From assembly GCF_963662255.1 (NCBI RefSeq), contig NC_085047.1, positions 55,302,006-55,366,005 of the forward strand: a DNA stretch of 64,000 nucleotides. The letters run 5' to 3'. The DNA is from Cinclus cinclus (lineage: Eukaryota; Chordata; Aves; Passeriformes; Cinclidae). Shown one piece after another: positions 1-12,732 of this stretch (positions are counted from its first letter, which is position 1; the number at the start of each line of letters is the position of its first letter). Under the pieces are notes generated by a model, which was not told the origin of the DNA, ran no database searches, and saw nothing but the letters and a program-made list of their open reading frames with translations. The translations under genes and the position numbers were made by a program.

Positions 1-1470
1 CCATGGGTATATGATGTTCCTCAGCCACAGACCATTTATCATAAGACTATGAATTGGAAAGCACCCTGACAAAGATACTAGCCACCCAGCAGGTTATGAA
101 GTGTCTCCCAACACTGGCACACAACATTTTTCTAGTCCAAGCACTAGTAAACAGTATACGACAACCCAGTTTGAGGTAGTGCATCAAATTTAGGGAAATA
201 TTCTGGGAGGCATCATCAAGAAAACAAGTAGTCTGGAGCATTTGGAACACTTTATACCAGAGGAACAGTTGAAATTTTCAAAACATTTGTAGAAATATAT
301 TTTTAATATAAATTAATTTTTTTTAAATCTTGTTAATATCATCATCCATAAAATTCAGGGGTAATATTTATGTCTTACCACTGTTGTGAAGAGAACTAAA
401 AATTCCCCTGCCAGAAAACAACAATAAATTTGTGTTCTGGCACTCAGAAAAGTTCATTCCTCTATTTTAGTTTTGAACTCCTTTGTGTTCTGACCACTCT
501 TTCTTCTGTTTTCCTCTTCTTTGTAATTTTTTTCCAATTTTACAAATTAAAAAATGGGAAGATATTAACTTAAAGGTTATGGGATTAATTTGCTTCTTTC
601 CTACCTTTTTTAAATCATATTTTCCTTTTATCTAGGAAGGAAAAGAGGAAAATATTGTTAAAGGATCATGAAATACTATCTGTAATTCTAAATATCAAGA
701 TTGTGACATTCTTTTTGGGGTTTTATAGATAACAACACTTTGCCTGTGCCTGCCCCATTCTGGGAGAGCTGTGCTGTGTGCTCCAGGTTTCAGCGGTGTC
801 CTGTCCAAAGCGAGACCTTCTCAGCAGTCCAGAACAGAGGGGTCTGGTTGTGTGAAAGTAGCTCAGCACCTCCATGCCACCCAAAAGACCATGGGTGACC
901 AAGCAGAAAATGTTGGGGGAAGCCGGGTGTGGGGCAGGGCTGCCTCTGCTTTCTGTCTGGGAGGTGTGCCCAGGTTTGGCTGCCTTGGCCACGCCCTGCT
1001 GCTCTGGCTGGAGCCCAAGGGCTGGCATTCCCACCCAAACCTCTGACACGTGTGCTCCCCAGTAACAGCAGCCACTCCAGAAAGCACTCTCAGACCATAA
1101 AGGTTAAGACATAATAATCGATTGGAAACTCTCTGGCAATGCTTTTCTGCACACTCAATCCTCCATACCAGATTAGCACAGCAAAGCCTCTGAGCAAATG
1201 TAATGACTCCTTCCCTGTGCTCCCTCCTCTCAGCAAACCTATGGCTTGAAAACCTATAAATGTGCTATTTCAGCTGTTTGAAAAAGCTTATCATGTTTTT
1301 CTGAAAGTCTGGACTCAAGACCCTGGATCCCCTTCGTAATAACATTTAATGCTACCATTATGTAATTGAATCCATTTTGTCTGTGTGGTGGGAATATTAT
1401 TAAACTGTAATTCATTTCACCGTCTTGATGCACTTGGACTTTTAGGTCTAAGTCTGGAATGAGGGAAGAA
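1..1470. other. Non-coding stretch, no gene seen
   Basis: The sequence is AT-rich with scattered short homopolymers. A GC-richer pocket at about 720-1080 gives overlapping open frames on both strands. None of these has a protein-like composition or convincing splice sites, so I read them as chance frames. No repeat family was recognised here. Confidence 0.6.
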
Positions 1471-1885
1471 GGGAAGGGAAGGGAAGGGAAGGGAAGGGAA
1501 GGGAAGGGAAGGGAAGGGAAGGGAAGGGAAGGGAAGGGAAGGGAAGGGAAGGGAAGGGAAGGGAAGGGAAGGGAAGGGAAGGGAAGGGAAGGGAAGGGAA
1601 GGGAAGGGAAGGGAAGGGAAGGGAAGGGAAGGGAAGGGAAGGGAAGGGAAGGGAAGGGAAGGGAAGGGGAGGGGAGGGGAGGGGAGGGGAGGGAAGGGGA
1701 GGGGAGGGGAGGGGAGGGGAGGGGAGGGGAGGGGAGGGGAGGGGAGGGGAGGGGAGGGGAGGGGAGGAAAGGGGAGGAAAGGAGAGGAAAGGAAAGGAAA
1801 GGAAAGGAAAGGAAAGGAAAGGAAAGGAAAGGAAAGGAAAGGAAAGGAAAGGAAAGGAAAGGAAAGGAAAGGAAAGGAAAGGAAA
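1471..1885 (+). repeat. Pentanucleotide satellite (GGGAA)n / (GGGGA)n / (GGAAA)n
   Basis: This is an uninterrupted 5-bp periodic purine array in three blocks. The first is 39 units of GGGAA (1471-1665). The second is about 20 units of GGGGA (1666-1765) with one GGGAA at 1691-1695. The third is about 24 units of GGAAA (1766-1885), with GGGGA and GGAGA interruptions near its start. The period never slips across the block borders. All six frames through it lack stops or nearly so, and these produce the long low-complexity translations on both strands. The tract is pure purine on the plus strand, so it could form triplex or G-quadruplex structures. Array length in a draft assembly may be wrong. 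Confidence 0.97.
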
Positions 1886-4679
1886 GGGCTAACCATCCAG
1901 CACCTTCCATTATCAGACAGAATTTTTTTGCATAAAGAGGAATTATCAGTTCTTTTATCACCCCTGTTCTTATATTTCAATTTTTTTACCATGTGTGCAC
2001 AAAGCTCATAGGAGTCCTATTCATTTGTCAGAACTTCATCCTTTCCTGATATGGGGACGTTCTTCATTATCCCGATTTGCTGAGTCTGAACTTTTTTGCC
2101 AGAGAATTTTTGGAAATGCAATCATGTCAGGGATGGTACTTTTTTACATCTGTTGCCCCCTCCATATTAAGTGCTTGGCTTGTGGCCAGACATCTTACAA
2201 GTAGCCATACTATTATTGAAACCACATGCTCATTAGTGAAGCTGGCACTAACTCAACAACCACTGTCCGAGGCTAACATTATATTCCATTACATCCCAGA
2301 CAACAGGACAGAGTAGCATACAGTTTGTTCAGAAGAACAAACAGTCTCAGTTGAAAAAATCTGAATCTTAAACTGTCAGAAATGCAATCCATTTTCTGTC
2401 TCTTTGTATGTAGACTCTGGTCGTTCAGGGAGTGATGTGTTTTGAAAGAAAATACTGTACCACTAACTTATCTTCTTGATTTTTAATTTCAAGGTTGCAG
2501 GGACAGCAGGAGTTCCTGGGCCCTTCTGTGTTTTTATCCCTTGGGAGGCAAGCAAGATTATTTCACTTACTATACCGGAATGACTCATGATCATTGCTTT
2601 CAATTAGAAATGTCCTCTGGGATTTCTGGGAATGGTGTCCTCTTGAGTGTGGGAGGGGAAAGAGAGTAAAAGGGAGAAACACAGACAGAATCAGACCAGT
2701 TCAGACTAACTTTTCCAAGAAATGCATTTCAAAGTGGGTAAGATACCATTTTCTCTCATGCATCCAAGTAATTTGCCTTGCCCAACATAATTAGTGGCAC
2801 TGCTCTATACATAGCATTTTCTTAGAGTAAACCAAGGATTTATGTGAACTATATCTTGCATTGGACTCCCTGCTTGTTTTTCTATGATAACCATATAAAA
2901 CAGTTCCCACTAACATCAGAAACCTCACAGGCTGGAAAATGGACTGGGATGTTTTCAGCGTTTCTTTTCCTGCTGGAAATAGCTGCAGATGAAGGTCAGT
3001 TCGTGTTTCTCCTGCTATAGCAGGTATTGCACCAATGGCTGTGTGCTTAAAGTCTCAGGTGCAATATAATATTTCTCAAAGACTTCTGGAGTGACTTAAG
3101 TTCAGTGATTTCTCACAGCAGTAACCTTATTCTATTAAACTACTTCCGTGCTGGTGACCTTGACTTACAGAAATATACCGGGTTGAGTCCAACAGTTTTT
3201 AAGGTTCATACAAAAAAGCAGGATCATCCCATCCCCCCCATCTGAACAGGGGAGGAAAACACTTTCAGGGGAGGAAAACACTTTCCTTGGTCTTAAGGGT
3301 ACCCGTTCTTGCATGAAAGTACTGTGTCCTGTTCCCAGAAGCAGGGATAAAGTTACATTTATCATAACTTTGAAGAAAAATAAAGGCTTAAATAACAAAA
3401 GGCCATTATAAATTCCCGCAGTTTAGAGTTTTATTGTGGCAAGACAAATTTCCAAATACAGACTATAAGAAGATAACAAATAAGCTCCTTTCCTTTGAGG
3501 AAGGGAAGGGTTAACCCTAACAAATGACATACTAAATTTCGAGTCATTTTTGCATGTGGTTGCATGTCTAGTTGGAATGAGTCTGCCAAAACTCATTTTA
3601 CTTATGACCCTTTACAGCTAGCAGAGAAAGAGGTCCATTGTTTTCTTTGTATTAGCAGGATTAAAAACACAGTCCCCCCAGCTGAAAAGGCAAGCACTGG
3701 AAGCACTGTCTGAGGCAAAAAGAAGCATTTTTAATTCTCAATGAACCACATACAAACACACATCTATGTGTGTGCATCCAACACATGAAAGCATGTGTAC
3801 CTCCTAGAGGGCCAGATCTCGCTCTGCAAGCAGCTACGTGCCGTGTGGGTGAAAACCAAATGAGACAAAGAGGGATATGTCTCTTGCTGGCCACCCTTGC
3901 TTCAAATACTGCAGTGGAGTCTTCCCCTCATAGCCCTCAGGAGGTACCTTGTGCAGAGAGTCTGGTGCCACATCTCAACCAGATGTGACTGGGGAGAGAT
4001 GCAGATGTGCCACCACCCTTCTGGCACAAATAGCAGGCAGCAAAGCAAATATGCTGGAGACATCTGCTCTCCCTCTCTGGAGCAGCAGCACATTGTACAC
4101 ACTAAGGCAAGTTCTATGTGTGTAGCCAGACTCAGCTGAGAGGCTTTCACCCGCCTCATCTTCAGCAAGCACCTGCTGAGAATGGGGTAGGTTGGATGTA
4201 GATGTCTGTGTCTGACCTAGATAGCATTTGGCATTGGAGCGGAGGGGAGAAACAGATGCTTTTGGACATATTTCATCTTAATCTAACCCAGGACTAGGTC
4301 CCCATGGGTTCTTGGGAGAGCTAGATGACTAACACAGGTGGAATGCCACTCCTCCTGACCTCAGCAGCTAACCAGGATAAATCTTGCCCTGGATATTTCA
4401 TTGCTCTTCCCACTTCTTTGAAACAAGTAGTCTTTGCTGCCTATCTGCTCCTAATGAGGAGCTGGCCTTCACCCTCCCAAATCTTGCTCTAGCTGGCAAA
4501 ACTCCGGGAGCAGCTCCCCCAGGATGCAACCAGCTAGAAAAGGAGCCAGTCTTACATGAAAAACAACAGAACAGCTGCAGAGCTTTTCTGTGTGGAGCAC
4601 ACTGGCTAAGCAGCAGGATGGTGATAACTGTCTCTACCTAAACAGCTCTCCAGTTCTCTGTCAGTGGTACAAAACTCAC
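1886..4679. other. Non-coding stretch, no gene seen
   Basis: Unique AT-rich sequence with no recognised repeat family. It contains a small tandem duplication at 3247-3284. Open frames here are short and not protein-like. If the exon at 4680-4888 is real, this stretch is the intron downstream of it on the minus strand. Confidence 0.5.
3247..3284. repeat. 19-bp perfect tandem duplication
   Basis: The 19-mer beginning CAGGGGAGGAAAA and ending ACTTT is present twice back to back (3247-3265 and 3266-3284). On the minus strand the pair makes a long pyrimidine run ending in CAG, which mimics a splice acceptor. Confidence 0.95.
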
Positions 4680-4888
4680 TTCTGTTTCCTCACAGGTTCC
4701 GAATATTTGTCTTCTGGTTGCAAGAGGTACACAGTTAGACAAAGTAGTTGGTTTTCCTTTGAGCAGTTGAGAATGCTCAGTGACACTGGTTGTGTCTTTC
4801 CCAGAGGTTGAATCCTCTTGCACCTGTAATGCTGTCCTAGAAACAAGGTAAAGCCGGTACAAGGAAACAACATCTTGCATCACACTAG
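4680..4888 (-). CDS. Candidate internal coding exon, unidentified gene
   Basis: Read on the minus strand, the segment is preceded by a strong acceptor: a pyrimidine tract with a run of seven T's, then CCCATCCATTTCAG. It is followed by a consensus donor, GAA|GTGAGT. One frame is open throughout, with 2 bases of a split codon followed by 69 codons (209 bp, phase 1 in and phase 0 out). The peptide starts SVMQDVVSLYRLYLVSRT, becomes hydrophilic and S/T-rich, and ends in FGTCEETE. The same frame stays open about 240 bp beyond the acceptor, where the composition turns hydrophobic and intron-like. That makes the splice borders more believable than one long ORF. I do not recognise the protein. It could share a gene with the exon at 24566-24676. 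The alternative is a chance frame between chance splice sites. Confidence 0.42.
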
Positions 4889-7800
4889 CTGAAATGGATG
4901 GGAAAAAAACAGATGAGATGCAGGAGTTGTTCATTACTTCAGAAAGGGAGGCAGCAAACTTCAGAACTAAAACTGGAATGTGAACAATTGCTCTGAATTT
5001 GGCTATTTTAATCAGTGAGGTGGTTTGAGAGAGATGGTTTCTACCAGTTGCACAAAAAGTTATGCTGCTGAGAAAACAGATCCCTTTGAGACAAACACTC
5101 AAAGACAGAGAAGTAATTATCACCAATATAACACCAAAGGGTTAGTTGGAAGGAACTGGAAAATTACAATGTGCACAAACCAACTTCTCATGTACTTTAG
5201 GCAGAATTTAGTCACCCATGTCCAAATATGTGATCCACAAAGGATTTGCTTAATCCTTTAGATGTCTGAGAGTCTGTAAGTGCTTAAGTTTGCACAGGAA
5301 AGCTTAGTTTGGCGTCAACATTTCTGCTACAAAGCATGCCCAATGGAACCATGATACTGGCTGAGCCAAATACTTTTTCTCTATCTCTGCCAAAGACTGT
5401 GAGATTCATGACTTGTGCCTCAGTTCAAGGAGGCTGGATCCAGTAAATATATTCCAAGCACACCTACAGTTTCCTGATAATCATAAAAGTTTGAGGTGCT
5501 TTCATTAGCAGGGGTGGTGATGAGAATCTTATATGCAACAGCTTAGAAGTTACCCTGTGATTTCCTCAAAATATAAGGAAGAGGTAAGTTCCTTTGTCTT
5601 TGGTGGTCAGATTCCTTATCACCCACTTCCATGAAGGTGTCCTAGCTACCCATCTGTGGACTGCATCAACTGCTTGTCAGGTGGAGCAGCTCCCACATGT
5701 CCTGATGAAGATAAGCCTCCTGTACCAACAGAAAAGGAAGAGTTCAAGAAGCTAGAGAAAGGACAGGACAGGTTCTGCGGTCTTCTGCTCTGGACACTTT
5801 CCCCAGGAATGGAGATTCCTGAACTCTAGCTCTTCAAAAATGTAGGTTCAGCTCAGCCAAACCAGCAGGACTGCTCCGTGCACACAGCTGCAGAGTTGCA
5901 GGACCCTAAGAGGTTTTTTGGCTCAAATTTCAGCACCTGGTGACAGTTTAAATCATACATTAGGCATCCACATCCTTCTTTGGATTTTGGCCTAGAAGCC
6001 CTGTAGTTATTTATCCATGTCAGGGGCATCTATGGACCAGGAGGTCTTGGGAGCTGTGGATATTCCCACTGACAAGGACCTACCACACAGTTAGGTCCTG
6101 TTCCTGATGCCTCATTATTCTGTATTTCCCTTATGCCAAACTCAACATCCCAACAAAATAGAACCAGTTGCCAATGGTTTCAAAAGGTGCCAATGGCTGC
6201 AATCCTCAAAGCGCTGGCACAGAGAAGACCTCTCTCTTGTCTCCATCCTCCTGAGACACTGTCCTTTCACTTCAGATGGTTTGCCAGTGCCTGATCATGG
6301 ACACCAGATAGTTTCCAAATGCACAGAAACTAGGTTCAGTGAACAAAATAAAGGTTTTACCTGTCTCCCACCAAGTTTAAAGTAGCTTAGGGAATTTTTA
6401 CTATTTATTTATTCATTGTTAAGATCCCACGGGTGTTTCCCCTACAGATAAATTTCAGCCTCTTTCATGTCCTCTATCTTCCTGATCTAAGTGATATCCC
6501 AGAATAATTACTTTCATAAGGTAAATGACTGTTGTGCTACTGTTTATAAATTTTAATTTGCTATCTTGGTTTCACTGTGTTCCCCCAGGATTTTTTCTGT
6601 GTGTGTGTATGCAAGGAAAAATGGTAAGGAAGAGCATCTGATTTATCTTTTCAAGTCTATTAACTAGCTTGGATAGGTCTACCATATGATTTTTCATTTC
6701 CTCTCCAAATGATCCCAACCTTTTCAGTCTCTATTCATATGGAAGTCATTCCATGTCTCCAGTGTTTGTTTTTTTTTTAATTGTCCACCTCACTATCTAG
6801 TTTTACTGTTTTCTCTCCAGAGCAGGGAGACCAGTGGAGAGCCCGCCAGTCCAGGCAGCTGGAGGAGTACCATTTATGCCATGACACAGTGGGATCTGGC
6901 AGTCTCAAACTGTGAATTCCATTTTGTATTTGAGCCTCCATTTTGAACAACATGTTGAATGTGTTTAACCCTGAGCCAAGATGTGGAAACATGCTCCAGT
7001 ACTGACAAGGCTGTCAAGGAAAGGTATTAGACACTACCCGAGAAAGCCATTTCATAGAAGTCTGGACTCAACCACTGCAATTGGCTTCAAACTGTTGGCC
7101 CAAACCCAAAGGAAAAATAGATTTTAAACAGAAGGTGCTGGCATGCCTGGTGGATCTGCAGCTTCACAGTCTCTGCACATGGTAAGAGGAAAGACTTTAG
7201 ACTTTAAGACTTTTGCTTAGCTGGAGATACTGCTCTCAGCAGACCTAGCTGCCTATTGCAACATGAAGAACTACTGGTAGGAAAAAACCCCACTTCTGAC
7301 TGATGGAGAGATTCTTTAGAAAGCGAGGTTGTGTGGAGAGATAGGTGGAATATCCAGACATTTGTCATGAGGAAAGTTTTATAGTGACTTCGAAAAAAAA
7401 AATGGGAAAATAACATAGCAAAGATGAATCAACAGACTAGCTAGATATTATAAGGAGACTGGAGTTGCTGTGATTTAAGCACAAATTTGATCTGGTAAGA
7501 GTGTACTGGACACTACTTTGTATGGTGGAATCCCTTCTATTTTACATCATGGCTTTTACTCCCACGAAAATTTTCTCTGTTGTTTTGATTTGTAGCTGTT
7601 GTGAAATTCTTTTAATCACTGCTGCACGCAGTCTATCTTTGAATTAACCAAGGTTCTTCCAGTCAGTCACAGCATTATATATTGCTTTTCCAACATGGTC
7701 CATGTGGCAGGACATGACTGGCCCTGCTCCTATGATGTTTCCATCCAGTCACACACTGCCCTTTCAGAGGAGACACTGCGTAGAGAGTACTTTCCCACCA

Positions 7801-10328
7801 GATGTGTCAGCATCCTACATCCAGAGGCTTGGCTGGTACTTGCAGCCTCCACTTCTTGCCATCCCATTTCATCTCCCCAGGGCATTGAAGGCACCTGTGT
7901 AGCTTCATGCCTGCAGAGCACAGCACAGACAGATGTGCTGCTGTCAGCAGAACATTCCGGTGGGCACAGTTTGTTAATGGGAAAGGGCTCTACCTGCAGA
8001 AAGTGGAATCTGCCACCCACTGATGGCCTGCTGAAATTCTGGACAGAACTCTTGAAGCTCTGGGTGAAGTGTCACATTGTGCTGGGGAAGGAAATGGTGT
8101 ATAGGCACTGCCATCTGTGAACCTAAGAACCAGCTCAGACGAATTGCCTCAGGAAAACATCCTCATGATCCTCTAAGTTTTTCTGTACTCAGATCTGAGC
8201 ATTTTATTCATCTTGTTGCCCTCTCACATTATGAACAAGATCCTCTGAATACTCCATGATGTTCCAGACCTGCAAGACCCATCCTTGCCTTGTCCTGCCA
8301 CATCACCGCCAACCTCAATAGTCAACCAAGGGCATGACAAAGAGCAACACATTGTTCAGCTAGGAAGTTAGGGAAACATAGCGAAGGGATCACCTCAAGG
8401 CTTCATAAAAGCTGAATCAACACAGAAGTGAAAGAGCTAGTGCTCTAGACATTAGGAAAGGCAAAGGCTTTTAGGCTTGGGTAGAAGAGCAATAGAGAAA
8501 GCAGAGAGTGGTTTTTCAAACAGCAGGGGCAAACAGGAAGAGCAGAGACAATGGTAATGGATGTCTTATTCCCTGTAGTGGGAAGCTGTTCTTGGGTCTT
8601 GAGATTAGGCTGTTATATGCTCTGCACACATAACAAATATTTATTTTCCCTTCAACACAAGATATTTTCTTTCTTTGTAGTGGAGCTGAATAATTGTTTC
8701 TAAAACACCTGTGCTAAGGAATGACTCATGGGTCAGGGGCTATTTCACTTTTCACTGTTCACATTTTCACTATAGCTAACCTGACAAATTGATCAGTAAG
8801 TCCTCCCTATTCCATACTAAGAACTGGAGACTCTATTCAAATCACTGGATTTTTTACCAAATTAAAGCAGGTGAAGAACAACAATAAAAAGCAAGGGTAA
8901 TGAATCACAATGTACACTTACTTGGACAATTCTCATCAGATTGTAATTATTGAATATGCCATTGTATAGTTAATAGAAATAGCAAAGCCTACATTATGCA
9001 AGTCAAAAATACTGCAGTTTGCCTGTCACTAGGTACTTGGTGACACCAAGGTTAGAGTGAAGCTAACTTTTCTGCTGTCCTACCTTGTGCCAGGCAGTGT
9101 AAATGCGAAATGATCTTTCAGGGAGAGCAGGGAAGGAAACTCCAGGTTAAAAGTTCCTGTCTCTGAAAGGAATGCCAGGACAGAAAATGAGGTGATGCTC
9201 TTCTGGTCATGCCATTAATGGCATCATCTCCATGAACAGACAAAACTCACTAGGCTACAACTGAAAACACTGGGGAGAGGAGAGGGTGGTGAAATGAATT
9301 GGTGATTAACAGTCACTTCAGGTGCCTCACTCCAGAATTCAGACCTATAAAATACTATTGAGCTTTTGGATAGCTCTAGGGGCAGTTTAGAGCTGTTCTT
9401 TTCCAGAAGTACTTGTTTCTTCAGGCATATTGGATAAATCCATCTTGTCTCAAATATGGGTGGAAAAAGCAGCAATTGTAACTGTACCACTGCCTCCTTT
9501 GTGTCCAAGCTTAGTGGGAAGACTATTTATCACATCCATAAGAATGAGGGTTCATGGTCCTTTTCTAAATTAATTCAAGTCTCCTTGGAAGCAATTTAGA
9601 CACTTGATCTGTGACCTGACCAGAAGGCAATGAGGTTGATTCTTCTAATCCCTACAATCCAGCTAATATATCCTGGCTACAGAGAGATCTGGGGGTAACA
9701 CAGCAAGCAAAATTGGTAGTTTTTCTTCTTGCATATGTCACATGTTTTGGATAAGAGGTAGAATAGTGAACACTCTCTTTTTCAAATTACTCACTTGCTT
9801 TGTTCTCAAGGAAGGATTTGAGGGCTACTCCCAAACCAATAATTCAAATTCCAGTCTATCACATCATCACAAAAGAGGCAGCAGTCATTTCTCCTCCATT
9901 TATAGTCTGATTTGCTCACCTGGAGACTGCAGGATTCATCACATCCACAGGCTCAGCTTGGCAGAAGAAATAAGCCCAGTGCCCTCAGTCACTGCAAGAG
10001 ACTCCAATCTGCTGCATCAGAGCATGAACTTGCACTAGGTTTCTCACATCCCTAGTAACTATAGGGCTACAGGGTATCCCTTCTTTTTCCCTGATTCTCC
10101 AAGATGCTACCTTGTCTTTGTTCCGTCAAGCAGAGGGTTAATTTTTGCAGTAGCCAGAAGGGGGGCACGGATCCAGAAGTTATCCTATACCACTTTTTGC
10201 AGTGGGGGAAAGGGGCTCTTTTCTGAGCAGATGGTGTCCCTTCCAGTCAAGTAAGAGTGGCAGAGGGAGGAGTGGGGTATTGCTGGTTCCAAGGAATGCC
10301 GTGTGAATCATTTGCATATCCTGTACAG

Positions 10329-10360
10329 TTTGATATTAACAATATTTGATATTAACAATG
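10329..10360. repeat. 16-bp tandem duplication
   Basis: TTTGATATTAACAAT followed by A or G occurs twice in direct succession, with a single mismatch at the last base. It is probably a replication-slippage product. Confidence 0.9.
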
Positions 10361-12708
10361 TTGCTGGCAGTGTTTGCTCTCATATCTCATTGCTGCTTCT
10401 AGTAAATTGTTCTTAAGTGGTGAATTTCACCTTTCATGCCTCCAGTTCTCCTCTCCAGCCTACTGCAGGGGAAGAAAGGGGACTGAGTGAGTGAGCAGCA
10501 TGAGGAGAATCTCTGTGGGAGCACTCAGTTTGGGAGTGCCATTCCAAAACTAATTATCTGCATCCCAAGACAGGGAAGCTGGAGAAGACCCATGTCCCCA
10601 AAATACTGTGGAGAAGGGCAGTGGGTCCTGCCCTGGCTATTCTCCAGCTGCTATATGGTGACTCAATTTGTCCTAGATCTAAAGTCAGTACTGCCTGCCT
10701 CTCTGTTACATTAAAGCTACCTTAGCAATGTAAAGAGCTTCAAAGTGTAATTTATAAGGTACCTGAAGGTGTTTACTTACATTGCCTTTAGTGTGAATGG
10801 GAATCAGGCTCGTAGGCTCTGTAGGTTGTTAGGGCTTTTGTAAGGAAACACTCATACTTGGTTTGAACGACCTACTACTAGCCAAGGAATCACAAGCAAT
10901 AATTTTCCTTTGGTGGAAGTGAAATAGCTCACACTCATTAGACCAGACAATCCTCATCAGGGGAGCAAGGGCTCTAACCAGCTTGTCTGTAGTAGGGATT
11001 TCTAACGTGTGCAGATTCCAGTTCCTGGTGAAAACTCATACAGAGTTGCCAGACAACATTTATCAGCCCAGACAATGAAAAAATATTAATTCTATGGAGA
11101 AAAAATTTTGGCACATATTTTTCAGTTAAACCTGATGAGAAGGATGAGGGATAAATATCTGTCTTCTCTATGGTCTCTATCACCTGCAGGGGAGTACAGA
11201 CCTGTTTGACACAGGAACGCTTTGCTCCAACAGTTACCTAGTGATTTAGCAAAGACAATAACAGGATTAAATGTGTTTGAGATTTGAGATGAATAGGTTA
11301 TTTTATATTTTGAAAGCTAAGCAACATAGCTTTACCATGTACAGAACAGACCAGAACTTGGCTGCAGTCAGTGCCTTGAGGAATAGACTCCTTCTGGCAA
11401 TCCTATTCAATAGTGCAAGAAACACCTAACCATCCTAACTCAGAAAGCTTTTTCCAAAAAGGTATTGTAGGGGAGGGACAAAAACCTTTCCAAGCCCATC
11501 TTTACCCTGAAGAATCCTTCCACATTGCTCTGTTCATTGAATCACACACTTGAAAAAAACTCCAAACCTCCGATTTACTAATTTAGAAATGATCAGAAAA
11601 GCTTGGGATGATCCTGTTTAATTAAACAATTGCCTTAAGAAATAAGGTCTATTGTCATTTTAAGTTCTGGCAGATGCAACAAATACATTTGGGTCCAAAC
11701 CACATTATATTATTGGTATGCCTTACATTGGATCAAATACCCTAGTGTTTTCATAATGTGTTTTACATGTGAAGTGATGATAACACAACCTTTTTGCATG
11801 TACTATAAAGAGTCTGTAGATGAATCAGTGCACAGAAGCCAGAAAACATCTACATCTGTGCTTAAGAATAGGTTTATCATTCTCTCACATCAGTTGTAGA
11901 ACTACAATGAAATTAATTAGGAGCAGAATGATGCCAAAGCTGCAACATAAGTTTGTCAGTTCTACATGAGGTCCTGAAAACATTTATTCAGTATGGTCAG
12001 AAATATGGCCTGACCCACATTTGCAGATCCTCTTGCTTTCAGTTTTTGTGAATACTTGAACATGATACTCCTGCAGCAAGATCTGGTCACCCAAAATCAC
12101 CTAAAATTAATGCAGAATGTTTGTGCAAAGTCAAGTTGAGACATGTAATGGAGAGAAATTGCATTGGGAAAAAAGTATTCTGAATGTTAAACACAGTCCT
12201 TTAGGATCATTCTTTGCATGCAGCCAAAAGGGCTTGAATTTCAAGTATCAATATGCTCATGACCAAGAATTATTCATAGAAATTAGCTGATGAATCACTC
12301 CAAATAAATTTCAGTAATGAGCAAATGAATGAAAATTGTGGTCAGATGATGGAAACTTTGTGAACAGAAGAGAGGAGGTGAAATTTATTGAGTTTCTTAT
12401 TAGGAACTATTTTCCCAGATTCGCCTGCTACCATACAGTAACAGAAAAGCTTCAGGAAGCATCTGTGTAGCAGATGAAAAAGTAGGCAGAGGAGTTCTTG
12501 TCCTCTTCTCCTGCCACAAAGCCCAGTCAGCCAGTGCAGCTATGGTAAAAATATAACTGCTTTTGCACTGCCAGTACAGAGCAATGTACAGCATGAAGGA
12601 AAGTGTATTTTTCACTTTTACTAAATTTCCATTTTTTTCATTTTGCCTGTGGAAGAACACAAATCATTTTAAAAATACACAATTCTCTGAGCACCACCTT
12701 TTAAAATG

Positions 12709-12732
12709 TGTAGTAACAAGCTTGTTACTACA
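12709..12732. repeat. Perfect 24-bp palindrome
   Basis: The left arm TGTAGTAACAAG is followed immediately by its exact reverse complement, with no spacer and a HindIII-type AAGCTT centre. The flanking bases (G and G) break the symmetry. It could extrude a hairpin or bind a dimeric protein, or be chance. Ten bases downstream (12742-12754) is CGCTGATTCAGCA, which resembles a Maf recognition element. Confidence 0.95.

Noticed and set aside
1254..1992. Long frames on both strands (up to 235 codons)
   Set aside because: They are translations of the pentanucleotide array and consist of short repeated residues only.
7695..8120. 141-codon plus-strand ORF
   Set aside because: Random-looking composition, no splice borders and no family resemblance.
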